Positions 1-5,987 of a DNA stretch of 11,142 nucleotides are shown here, piece after piece (the first letter of the stretch is position 1; the number at the start of each line of letters is the position of its first letter). The stretch is from Candidatus Methanomethylophilaceae archaeon (GTDB lineage Archaea; Thermoplasmatota; Thermoplasmata; Methanomassiliicoccales; Methanomethylophilaceae). Position numbers and translations under genes: made by a program. The stretch lies in the NCBI GenBank assembly GCA_007116915.1, contig SKHQ01000023.1, positions 1 through 11,142 of the forward strand, in the 5' to 3' direction. The notes below the pieces were generated by a model that saw only the letters and a list, made by a program, of their open reading frames with translations, did not search any database and had not been told where the DNA came from.

Positions 1-75
1 CAGGGACGCGGGCGGGCTTAACTACCGGGTTCGGAATGGGACCGGGTGTGACCCCGCCGCTATGGCCGTCATACC
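1..75 (-). rRNA. rrf: 5S ribosomal RNA, partial (5' part)
   Basis: Read on the minus strand, the segment starting near 75 has the archaeal 5S pattern: GGTATGACGGCCATAGCGG, then the conserved loop CCATTCCGAACCCGGTAGTT followed by AAGCC. The gene runs off the left window edge, so about the last 40-45 nt are missing. It has its own TATA box about 25 nt upstream and follows hypC on the same strand. No 23S sequence lies directly upstream, so this is an unlinked 5S gene, as is known for Thermoplasmata. The 5' end is placed from the RNA pattern and may be off by a few bases. Confidence 0.9.
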
Positions 76-96
76 AAAACAGGTCATCACAAGGGG

Positions 97-105
97 ATAT
101 TTAAT
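97..105 (-). promoter_or_regulatory. TATA box of the 5S rRNA gene, inside an inverted repeat
   Basis: The minus strand reads ATTAAATAT, centred about 26 nt before the 5S 5' end, which is the normal archaeal spacing. It sits in an imperfect inverted repeat (91-110, AAGGGAT...ATCCCCTT), so the same sequence could form a hairpin at the 3' end of the hypC transcript. TATA assignment is by spacing and base composition only. Confidence 0.6.
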
Positions 106-114
106 CCCTTCGGT

Positions 115-345
115 TCAGCGGAAAGTTGTTTCATCGTGCTCGAGGACTTCTTTCCATAGCTCCAGGGTCTTCTGGGCTTCCTCCTCGTCGAGCTTTTCGA
201 TCGCAAAACCGGCATGAATCAAGACCCAGTCCCCGACCTCCGCCTCGACCATGGATATATCGGCGCTGCGTATCACGCCACCGAAATCGATCTCCGCCTG
301 CTCGTCCTTTATTGACATTACCTTACCTGGAACAGCAAGACACAT
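115..345 (-). CDS. hypC: HypC/HybG-family hydrogenase maturation chaperone
   Basis: This is a 76-residue protein of the usual HypC length. It begins with the family signature MCLAVPGKV. Cys2 is the residue that, in the family, binds HypD and the iron of the Fe(CN)2CO cofactor during [NiFe]-hydrogenase maturation. A second family motif, GDWVLIHAGFAI, spans residues 38-49 and includes conserved His44. The protein folds as a small beta barrel and acts in the cytoplasm. The ATG at 345 lies only 4 nt after the NAC stop codon, and its ribosome binding site lies within the last NAC codons, so the two genes are probably cotranscribed and coupled. Other hyp genes are not in the window. Its presence implies the organism makes a [NiFe]-hydrogenase. 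Confidence 0.95.
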   Translation of the reverse strand: MCLAVPGKVMSIKDEQAEIDFGGVIRSADISMVEAEVGDWVLIHAGFAIEKLDEEEAQKTLELWKEVLEHDETTFR

Positions 346-349
346 TGGA

Positions 350-715
350 TTATCCCCCTGCCATGATGCTGAGTATAGCCTCGGCGGGCTGCCCGTTGTT
401 ATCTTTCAGTGCTTTGACAGCGATTTCACGAGGGCATCCGGTCTGTGACATGACGAGTTCCACGTCCTCATCGTCCACGGGTTCATCAGCGACTTCCCCG
501 CCGCGGGCCCTCTCATAAGAGTCTCCCACGATCTGGAATGTCTTTTGTCCCTGGACCTCCATGATACTGACCGACGGCACCTCGATGACAATTTCCCGGT
601 CAGGTGTGCGGATTATGACTTCCTGGACATCCGGGACCTCTTCGGTCCTGATGCCCATCTTGCGCATCGCCTGCTTCATCTGACGGGGATTCATCTTTCC
701 CATTCCCGGCATCAT
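350..715 (-). CDS. nac: Archaeal nascent polypeptide-associated complex protein (alpha-NAC)
   Basis: A 121-residue protein. The N-terminal stretch is rich in Met and basic residues (MMPGMGKMNPRQMKQAMRKM), as in archaeal NACs. The beta-rich NAC domain follows at about residues 30-75 (motifs EVIIRTPDREIVIE and KTFQIVG). An acidic linker leads to a C-terminal UBA domain at about 85-119 (VELVMSQTGCPREIAVKAL). In archaea it forms a homodimer that binds ribosomes and nascent chains. A longer frame open back to 865 is rejected: those residues overlap the end of glnA and lie upstream of the TATA elements at 741-758. The ATG at 715 or the adjacent ATG at 712 is the start. hypC follows after 4 nt. Confidence 0.93.
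   Translation of the reverse strand: MMPGMGKMNPRQMKQAMRKMGIRTEEVPDVQEVIIRTPDREIVIEVPSVSIMEVQGQKTFQIVGDSYERARGGEVADEPVDDEDVELVMSQTGCPREIAVKALKDNNGQPAEAILSIMAGG
354..358 (-). promoter_or_regulatory. Ribosome binding site of hypC within the end of NAC
   Basis: The minus strand reads GGGGG followed by ATAATCCA and then the hypC ATG at 345, giving 8 nt of spacing. It lies in the last codons of NAC, which supports translational coupling and fixes the hypC start. Confidence 0.5.
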
Positions 716-740
716 AACATTCACAGATAACAGGCAACCA

Positions 741-758
741 TTAATTAAGGTTTTTAAA
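741..758 (-). promoter_or_regulatory. Promoter of the NAC-hypC operon (two candidate TATA boxes)
   Basis: On the minus strand TTTAAAAA (758-751) is followed directly by CCTTAATTAA (750-741). The first would start transcription near 728, leaving a leader of about 13 nt. The second would start it near 717, giving an almost leaderless mRNA. Which one is used cannot be told from sequence. Confidence 0.5.
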
Positions 759-763
759 CGAGG

Positions 764-772
764 GGAAAAAGG
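764..772 (-). terminator. Possible T-tract terminator after glnA
   Basis: About 30 nt after the glnA stop codon the minus strand has a run of five T within CCTTTTTCC. Archaeal RNA polymerase can terminate at such U-tracts without a strong hairpin. The tract is short and lies just upstream of the NAC promoter, so support is weak. Confidence 0.25.
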
Positions 773-801
773 GGTAAGAGGTTTCGGAACGGAGTTGAGT
801 C

Positions 802-2151
802 TCAGTACACGTGCAAGTACTTGCGGATCTCCCAGTCGGTCACGAAGGTCCGGTACTGGTCCCACTCCTCGTTCTTTATGTGCATGTAATGCTCAAAGAC
901 GTGGTCTCCCAATACTTCCTTCATGAACTCGCTCTTGGCAGTGGCCGATATCGCCTGCTCAAGGTCTCCCGGGAGACTCTCGATGCCGCACTCGGCGCGC
1001 TGCTTGGCGTCCATGGCGAAGATGTTCTTCTCCATAGGTGCCGGAGGCACTATCTTGTCCTCCATACCCTTCAATCCGGCGGCCAACATGACCGCGAAGA
1101 TCAGGTAGGGGTTGCCGGTGGGGTCAGGGTTGCGCAGCTCGATACGGGTACCCATCTTCCTGGCGGCGGGGACACGTATCAGCGAGGAGCGGTTGCGGTT
1201 GGCCCATGCGACGTAGCAGGGGGCCTCATAACCCGGCACCAGCCTCTTGTAGGAGTTCACAGTGGAGTTCAGAACGCTGACCATCTCACGTGCGTACTTT
1301 AGAGTCCCGCCTATGTAGTGGCAACATTCCTTGCTGAGCTGGAAATCGCCATCGGGGTCGTAGAAGACGTTGTTACCGTCCTTGTCGACCAAAGACTGGT
1401 GCACGTGCATGCCGGAACCGTTCTGACCGAACAGAGGCTTGGCCATGAATGTGGCGTGTAGACCGTGCTTACGGGCAATGGTCTTGATGCCGTGCTTCAG
1501 AGTCAGCATACGGTCGGCGACGGTCAGGGCGTCAGCGTAGCGCATGTCCACCTCATGCTGTCCTTCGGCGACCTCGTGATGGGCGGCCTCGACGTTGTAG
1601 CCCATCTCGTCGAAGTACATCATGATCTCCTTCCTGACTATATCGCCCTCGTCCTGAGGTATCAGGTCGAAGTAGCCAAAGCGGTCGTTGGGGGCAACGA
1701 CAGGTTCACCGTTAGCGTCCAGCTTGAACAGGAAGAACTCGAACTCGGGACCGACGTTGTACTCGTATCCCATTGATGCGGCCTTCTCTATCATACGCTC
1801 CAATACAAACCGGGGATCGCCATCGAAGCGGTTCCCATGGTGATCGAAGATCTGGCACATGAACCTGGCCGTCTTATATGGGGTGTCCGAGGTCCAGGGG
1901 TAGATCTGGAAGGAGCTGAGGATAGGAACCGTCCTCATGTCCGATTCGTCTATGGTTGTATATCCCATTATGGAGGACCCGTCGATGTATACTCCGTCAT
2001 CAATGGCCTTCTCGGCCTGTGAGGCGGGGATCGACACGGTCTTGACCACTCCGAGGATGTCGCAGAACTGCATCTCGATGAACTTGACCTTCTCTTGTTC
2101 GATCGTTTGGAGGATACTCTCCTTGGTTAACTGCTCACTTGTAGAGCTCAT
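802..2151 (-). CDS. glnA: Glutamine synthetase, type I (GSI-alpha-like)
   Basis: A 449-residue enzyme making glutamine from glutamate, ammonia and ATP; GSI is a cytoplasmic dodecamer. Visible hallmarks are the Asp latch loop DGSSI (57-61), the metal and glutamate-binding GPEFEFFLF (from 134), EVAEGQHEVD, the ATP motif NGSGMHVHQSL, and the NSTVNSYKRLVPGYEAPCYV and RNRSSLIRVPAARK stretches. The region that carries the adenylylated Tyr in GSI-beta reads NIFAMDAKQRAECGIESLP, which resembles the Bacillus GSI-alpha form and has Phe where GSI-beta has Tyr, so adenylylation is not expected. The residue before IDESDM is Thr66, where Bacillus and Methanosarcina GSI-alpha have the Arg used for glutamine feedback. 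The gene appears leaderless and has its own AT-rich promoter; NAC-hypC downstream has a separate one. Confidence 0.97.
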   Translation of the reverse strand: MSSTSEQLTKESILQTIEQEKVKFIEMQFCDILGVVKTVSIPASQAEKAIDDGVYIDGSSIMGYTTIDESDMRTVPILSSFQIYPWTSDTPYKTARFMCQIFDHHGNRFDGDPRFVLERMIEKAASMGYEYNVGPEFEFFLFKLDANGEPVVAPNDRFGYFDLIPQDEGDIVRKEIMMYFDEMGYNVEAAHHEVAEGQHEVDMRYADALTVADRMLTLKHGIKTIARKHGLHATFMAKPLFGQNGSGMHVHQSLVDKDGNNVFYDPDGDFQLSKECCHYIGGTLKYAREMVSVLNSTVNSYKRLVPGYEAPCYVAWANRNRSSLIRVPAARKMGTRIELRNPDPTGNPYLIFAVMLAAGLKGMEDKIVPPAPMEKNIFAMDAKQRAECGIESLPGDLEQAISATAKSEFMKEVLGDHVFEHYMHIKNEEWDQYRTFVTDWEIRKYLHVY

Positions 2152-2174
2152 CGATAGAATGTTATACTAATTTA

Positions 2175-2183
2175 CTAAAAAAA
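2175..2183 (-). promoter_or_regulatory. glnA promoter (TATA-like element with upstream BRE-like purines)
   Basis: The minus strand reads AGAAACC followed by TTTTTTTAG centred near 2179. Transcription would start near 2153, two bases before the ATG, so the mRNA is predicted leaderless. No Shine-Dalgarno sequence precedes the ATG, which agrees. The exact TATA register in this AT-rich region is uncertain. Confidence 0.45.
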
Positions 2184-2188
2184 GGTTT

Positions 2189-2209
2189 CTATCATCTACA
2201 AATGTATAG
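2189..2209. promoter_or_regulatory. Candidate operator, CTAT-N13-ATAG, upstream of glnA
   Basis: An inverted CTAT...ATAG element lies immediately upstream of the predicted glnA BRE. The wider context TTTCTATC-N8-ATGTATAG (2186-2209) matches, apart from three spacer bases, TTTCTATC-N5-ATGTATAG at 3593-3613 in front of the Lrp gene. The shared flanks suggest a common regulator, perhaps the Lrp protein itself. This is pattern matching only. Confidence 0.3.
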
Positions 2210-2232
2210 TTAATCTAAATTTAATGAACATA

Positions 2233-2250
2233 TGTCTAATGCATTATACA
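2233..2250. promoter_or_regulatory. 18-bp near-perfect palindrome upstream of glnA
   Basis: TGTCTAATGCATTATACA is self-complementary except for one base pair; its core TAATGCATTA is perfect. It lies about 80-100 bp upstream of the glnA ATG, overlapping a perfect ACATATGT (2228-2235). The TGT-N12-ACA form is typical of sites bound by dimeric helix-turn-helix regulators. It could serve glnA activation or be chance in AT-rich DNA. It does not match the GGAA-N6-TTCC pattern of the methanogen nitrogen regulator NrpR. Confidence 0.3.
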
Positions 2251-2291
2251 ATATGCCCTTCACATTGAGTAGATGACCTGCGGTAAACTCC

Positions 2292-2302
2292 GGAGGACCT
2301 CC
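2292..2302. other. Short inverted repeat directly after alaX
   Basis: GGAGG-A-CCTCC begins one base after the alaX stop codon. The loop would be too small for a simple hairpin unless the arms open, and no T-tract follows, so a terminator role is doubtful. Recorded as a sequence feature without assigned function. Confidence 0.25.
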
Positions 2303-2303
2303 C

Positions 2304-3497
2304 TTATTGCAGAAAATCTAGAATTTCGGCAAGGGCCGACTCAGCCTTAGACGGGTTTGGGAACCCGCCTTGTACAAACTCCTTACGACCTCCACCCGAC
2401 CCTCCTATGGGTTTGATGCAGGATTCAATAATGCCGCGGCAATCCACTCCCGTCGATTCAGCCGCCGATATCACAAAGTCGGCTTGATCGGTAATCGATA
2501 TCAATATGGCGATTCCGCCTTCGTTCCGTATATCCTCGGCCCGCTCTATCAGTTCCTTACGTGCTATGCCGGGAACGATCGCCGCATGCACTTTCACACC
2601 ATTCAATTCAACGGGCTCGACATTCCTGAGCACATGCTTGGAGAGTCTACTCAGTGCTCTGGACCTATCCTCCACATCCTTCTTGATGTTGGAGGCGGTG
2701 CGTAATATGTTCTCAACAGCACATCCCAGCATATCCGCGGTCCGCAGCGTTATATGCGACAACTCCAAAGATTTGGAAACCGCGACATCACCTATTACGA
2801 AGTCCAGATTGTAGGAGGCGCCTCCTGCCGAGGTCATCCTTTCCACTAACAGGGCACCAATCTCTCCCGTCTCCATAACATGAATCCCTGCGCAAGCGGC
2901 GCTGTCGAAATCCCCTATCTCCACAACGTCCACGGTGTCACCGTGTATGCGTTCGAGCTTGGCCCGCACCCCGGACTCCTCCGCCTCTTCACGGTCCATC
3001 TCAAGCCTCTGCACCTCAAGGTTCTCGCATATGGCCTTGTTGACGTTCCTTTCAGCCTCTTCAACGATGTCCCAGGTGAGTGGACCGGTGACCGTCAGTC
3101 TCTTCAATTCCGGAGCGATATCGATTTTGTCCAGGAGTAGTTGCGGCTCGATGCGTTGCAAGGCTCCGAAAAGCATATGCTCCGCGGTGTGTCCTTTCAT
3201 GACATCGTAACGCTTTTCCCAATCGACGCTGCACCACAACATGCCACCGACAATGAATTGGTTTCCCGGTACAAGGTGCCATAAGTGCCCGTCGCGCTCC
3301 TCGACGTCGCTCACGTCCAAGCCGTGAATGCGACCCTTGTCCTTCGCCTGACCTCCCCCTCCCGGGTAGAAGGCCGTACCGTCCAGTCTGATCCAGTCTC
3401 CGTCCCTCTCCTCAACCTTGGACTCGAACTCGAACAGATATGGGTCACGTTGATACAGCCTTATGGTCATGGCATGGGTGATTGTCCCCAGGGACAT
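2304..3497 (-). CDS. alaX: Stand-alone alanyl-tRNA editing protein, AlaX-L type with DHHA1 domain
   Basis: A 397-residue free-standing relative of the AlaRS editing domain, which hydrolyses mischarged Ser- (or Gly-) tRNA(Ala). The N-terminal part has GTAFYPGGGGQ (40-50), and the zinc ligands are visible as HTAEH (His103, His107) and CAGIH (Cys202, His206). The C-terminal part is a DHHA1 domain ending with GGSGGGRKEFVQGG at about 365-378. Length and domain order match the long AlaX-L class rather than the short AlaX-S and AlaX-M classes. AlaRS itself is larger and has an aminoacylation domain, which is absent here. The ATG at 3497 is chosen because a TATA box lies about 27 bp upstream, implying a leaderless mRNA; an inner ATG at 3470 is the alternative. 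It diverges from the Lrp gene. Confidence 0.92.
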   Translation of the reverse strand: MSLGTITHAMTIRLYQRDPYLFEFESKVEERDGDWIRLDGTAFYPGGGGQAKDKGRIHGLDVSDVEERDGHLWHLVPGNQFIVGGMLWCSVDWEKRYDVMKGHTAEHMLFGALQRIEPQLLLDKIDIAPELKRLTVTGPLTWDIVEEAERNVNKAICENLEVQRLEMDREEAEESGVRAKLERIHGDTVDVVEIGDFDSAACAGIHVMETGEIGALLVERMTSAGGASYNLDFVIGDVAVSKSLELSHITLRTADMLGCAVENILRTASNIKKDVEDRSRALSRLSKHVLRNVEPVELNGVKVHAAIVPGIARKELIERAEDIRNEGGIAILISITDQADFVISAAESTGVDCRGIIESCIKPIGGSGGGRKEFVQGGFPNPSKAESALAEILDFLQ

Positions 3498-3520
3498 AAA
3501 ACTGATTGCCCCGGGATAGG

Positions 3521-3528
3521 TTTATCTA
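3521..3528 (-). promoter_or_regulatory. alaX promoter TATA box
   Basis: The minus strand reads TAGATAAA, centred about 27 bp from the alaX ATG at 3497, which predicts transcription starting at or next to the A of the ATG. This spacing supports the upstream start and a leaderless message. Confidence 0.5.
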
Positions 3529-3571
3529 TTGATTCCCTTATTCAAAAAACGGCTCGAGAATAGTTAGTGCG

Positions 3572-3580
3572 TAAATATCT
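3572..3580 (+). promoter_or_regulatory. Promoter TATA box of the Lrp-family gene
   Basis: TAAATATCT is centred near 3576, predicting transcription start near 3600 and a leader of roughly 20 nt that contains the Shine-Dalgarno sequence. The inverted element at 3596-3613 would overlap the transcription start, a position suited to autorepression. Confidence 0.5.
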
Positions 3581-3595
3581 AATAGAACTGATTTT

Positions 3596-3613
3596 CTATC
3601 GACATATGTATAG
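3596..3613. promoter_or_regulatory. Candidate Lrp operator, CTAT-N10-ATAG, at the lrp transcription start
   Basis: CTATCGACATATGTATAG lies over the predicted transcription start and includes a perfect ACATATGT (3602-3609), an 8-mer also found upstream of glnA at 2228-2235. Its sides match the element at 2189-2209. Lrp-family regulators commonly bind AT-rich inverted repeats near their own promoters, so autoregulation is a reasonable guess. Confidence 0.35.
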
Positions 3614-3617
3614 AGGT
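3613..3617 (+). promoter_or_regulatory. Ribosome binding site of the Lrp-family gene
   Basis: GAGGT sits 5 nt before the ATG at 3623 and complements the archaeal 16S 3' end. It decides the start: a TTG at 3617 would overlap this site and is rejected. Confidence 0.7.
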
Positions 3618-3622
3618 TGACC

Positions 3623-4102
3623 ATGGCAGGAGAAACTTTGGATGATTTGGACAAGAGGATCGTTGAGGAGCTCTGCGTCTCCAGCCAAGGTTCCTTCAGA
3701 CAGATAGCAAAACGGTTGGGAGTCCATCCTACCACCCTTATACAAAGAGTAAAGAATCTGGAGTCACGAGGGATCATCAACGGATACCGTGCCGTTATCG
3801 ACTACCTGAAGTTGGGATATGAGTTCATGGCCATGGTCCACATCTATGTCGAAGGTGACATCCTCGAGATACAGAAGAAGGTCACCGACATCGATCAGGT
3901 GATATCAGTGTTTGACGTCACAGGGGAGTATGACTCCATCGCTTGGGTGGCATGTGGGGACCGTGAGGAGTTCTCCGATGTCGTCAAGACAATCCTTGCG
4001 ATCAAAGGTGTGAAGAAGACCAATACGTCGGTCATATTGAACATTGTTAAGGACCCCATGCTCTTCGTCCCTCACGTCCTCAAGACCGAAATGGTCGAAT
4101 GA
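3623..4102 (+). CDS. Lrp/AsnC-family transcriptional regulator
   Basis: A 159-residue protein of the full Lrp/AsnC type. Residues about 6-62 form the helix-turn-helix DNA-binding domain (DDLDKRIVEEL, then FRQIAKRLGVHPTTLIQRV as the reading part). Residues about 65-145 form the RAM ligand-binding and oligomerisation domain (FMAMVHIYV, VFDVTGEYDSIAWVAC, KGVKKTNTSVIL). These regulators bind amino acids and act as dimers to octamers. The start is set by GAGGT 5 nt upstream. The gene diverges from alaX, and a similar inverted element precedes both this gene and glnA, so amino-acid or nitrogen control is a plausible but untested role. The effector cannot be read from the sequence. Confidence 0.93.
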   Translation: MAGETLDDLDKRIVEELCVSSQGSFRQIAKRLGVHPTTLIQRVKNLESRGIINGYRAVIDYLKLGYEFMAMVHIYVEGDILEIQKKVTDIDQVISVFDVTGEYDSIAWVACGDREEFSDVVKTILAIKGVKKTNTSVILNIVKDPMLFVPHVLKTEMVE

Positions 4103-4117
4103 CCAATCTGAAAACAG

Positions 4118-4125
4118 TTTAATAT
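4118..4125 (+). promoter_or_regulatory. aspS promoter TATA box
   Basis: TTTAATAT lies 47-54 bp before the aspS ATG, predicting a start near 4147 and a leader of about 25 nt. No strong Shine-Dalgarno sequence is visible in that leader; GGGG at 4160-4163 is the nearest candidate. Confidence 0.5.
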
Positions 4126-4171
4126 CACCCTTGGTTTAGCGTTGCTTGATTAGAAACCTGGGGCATTCTGC

Positions 4172-5986
4172 ATGAAAAGGACAAACACTTGTGGGGAGCT
4201 GTGCTCGACCGATCTGGGTAAGGATGTATGTCTGCAGGGCTGGGTTAGGTTCTCCCGGGACCATGGAGGCATCCTCTTCTTCGACTTGGCCGATGCCTAC
4301 GGCATCACTCAGCTAGTCTATGACTCTGAGGATGTTGACGAGGGTGTAGACAAAACCGCCCTGGCATCCACTCTGGACAGTTTCACCAGAGAGTCCGTGG
4401 TATCGGTGACCGGTACCGTGCGTGAGAGAGTGGAAGGCACAGAGGATTCCCGCAACCCCACTGGTAAGGTGGAGGTTTTGATCCAGGATGCGGAGTTGCT
4501 CAGCCGTTCGCGCTCTCCTCCTTTTGAGATAGGGGAGCAGAAGGAGCACCTCCTTCCGGCCGAGGACACCCGTCTCCGCTACCGCTACTTGGACCTTAGG
4601 AGGGCGGAGATGATCCGTTGCTTGAGGTTCCGCCACCGTGTGATATCATTGGCACGTCAATACATGGAGTCAGGATCGTTCCTGGAGGTCGAGACGCCCC
4701 TTCTCACCCGTAGCACCCCCGAGGGTGCCCGGGACTTCCTGGTCCCGTCGCGTGTCCATCCCGGTTCTTTCTACGCCCTGCCCCAATCACCACAGCTTTT
4801 CAAACAGATGCTGATGGTCGCCGGTGTCGATCGATATTACCAATTGGCAAGATGCTTCCGTGACGAGGACTCCCGTGCCGACCGACAACCGGAGTTCACG
4901 CAGTTCGACATCGAGATGTCCTTCGTGGACCGCGAGGACATAATCACTCTCATAGAGGGTATGGTCTCACACATATGGAAAGGATTGTTCGACGAGGAGC
5001 TAGAGACTCCTTTCCTGCGCCTCAGTTTCGATAAGTCAATGAGCCTCTACGGCACGGACTCCCCTGACCTGAGATTCGGTATGCCTATGGCGGATGTCAC
5101 CGAGATAGTCCGTGAAGCTCCCTACGACATATTCCAGCGTGTATTATCGAAGAAAGGCTCTGCCATATGCGGTCTGAATGTCAAGGGCAGTGACGGTGCC
5201 GATGGGCTGGGAAGGAACGAGGTCGACCGTTTGATATCCTGGATCAAGAGGCACGGCATGGGGGGGATGACGTGGATGAGGGTCACCGACAAGGGACTCG
5301 ACAGCAACATAGTCAAATATTTCACCCCTGAGGTCCAGAAGGGTCTCATTGAGACGATGGGAGCCGAAGAGGGAGACCTCCTACTGTTCTTGGCCGGTCC
5401 CAGGGCGAAGGTCCTAGAGGCCGGTGGACTGTTGCGCGAGAAGCTCGCTGCCGATCTGGGTCTCATCAAAGAAGGTAGCCATCAGTTCCTATGGATAATC
5501 GACTGCCCCATGTTCGAGAAGGACCCTGTGTCCGGCAATCTCACCGCTTTCCATCATCCTTTTGTTAGGCCTGTCGGCGAATTGAGCGCCGATGTCCAGG
5601 GGGAGTCATACGACCTCTGCTTAAACGGTGTTGAGTTGGGCAGCGGATCCCTGAGGAACCATGACGTGGATGTCCAGAGGAGGATATTGAGTATGCTGGG
5701 ACTCTCCGATGAAAGGATGGAGAAGGACTTCGGTTTCTTCCTGGAAGCCCTTTCCTACGGCGCCCCTCCCCATGGAGGCATAGCGCTGGGAGTGGACCGC
5801 ATGGTCAGCATAATGCTGGGTAAGGAGAGCATAAGGGAAGTCATTGCATTCCCCAAGAACAAGAGGATGCACTCACCATTCGATGGCTCACCGACACCGG
5901 TGGATGACGAGAAGCTATCTGAACTCCAAATAATGTCGCTGGCGATGGACGACATCGACTTGGATGACATAGACCTCGAAGAGTAG
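4172..5986 (+). CDS. aspS: Aspartyl-tRNA synthetase, bacterial type, probably non-discriminating (Asp/Asn)
   Basis: A 604-residue class II synthetase. Length and layout are bacterial: an OB-fold anticodon domain (about 1-110), motif 1 near 168-185, motif 2 (CFRDEDSRADRQPEFTQF, 228-245), a GAD-type insertion at about 290-430, then motif 3 (GGIALGVDR, 535-543). Archaeal AspRS lacks the GAD domain and is about 430 residues. The anticodon loop reads RDHGG with His31; in Pseudomonas AspRS the equivalent His is tied to charging both tRNA(Asp) and tRNA(Asn), while discriminating bacterial enzymes have Leu there. The convergent gatCAB operon supports this: Asp-tRNA(Asn) would be amidated to Asn-tRNA(Asn). 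The C-terminus carries an acidic tail with two DDIDL units (593-602). The bacterial architecture suggests acquisition by horizontal transfer. Confidence 0.95.
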   Translation: MKRTNTCGELCSTDLGKDVCLQGWVRFSRDHGGILFFDLADAYGITQLVYDSEDVDEGVDKTALASTLDSFTRESVVSVTGTVRERVEGTEDSRNPTGKVEVLIQDAELLSRSRSPPFEIGEQKEHLLPAEDTRLRYRYLDLRRAEMIRCLRFRHRVISLARQYMESGSFLEVETPLLTRSTPEGARDFLVPSRVHPGSFYALPQSPQLFKQMLMVAGVDRYYQLARCFRDEDSRADRQPEFTQFDIEMSFVDREDIITLIEGMVSHIWKGLFDEELETPFLRLSFDKSMSLYGTDSPDLRFGMPMADVTEIVREAPYDIFQRVLSKKGSAICGLNVKGSDGADGLGRNEVDRLISWIKRHGMGGMTWMRVTDKGLDSNIVKYFTPEVQKGLIETMGAEEGDLLLFLAGPRAKVLEAGGLLREKLAADLGLIKEGSHQFLWIIDCPMFEKDPVSGNLTAFHHPFVRPVGELSADVQGESYDLCLNGVELGSGSLRNHDVDVQRRILSMLGLSDERMEKDFGFFLEALSYGAPPHGGIALGVDRMVSIMLGKESIREVIAFPKNKRMHSPFDGSPTPVDDEKLSELQIMSLAMDDIDLDDIDLEE

Positions 5987-5987
5987 G

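Noticed and set aside
126..518. 130-residue Arg/Pro/Ser-rich frame opposite hypC and NAC
   Set aside because: Low-complexity shadow typical of antisense frames in GC-rich coding DNA.
350..865. Longer NAC frame of 171 residues starting at 865
   Set aside because: The extra 50 residues overlap the end of glnA, lie upstream of the TATA elements at 741-758 and do not resemble NAC; the ATG at 715 begins the typical archaeal N-terminus.
811..1302. 163-residue open frame opposite glnA
   Set aside because: Antisense shadow of a strongly conserved gene; no recognisable domain or ribosome binding site.
2152..2303. Possible small gene or RNA between alaX and glnA
   Set aside because: The 152-bp AT-rich stretch has no open frame with a ribosome binding site and no clear RNA fold; promoter and operator elements explain it better.
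3617..4102. TTG start for the Lrp gene at 3617
   Set aside because: It overlaps the GAGGT ribosome binding site that serves the ATG at 3623.
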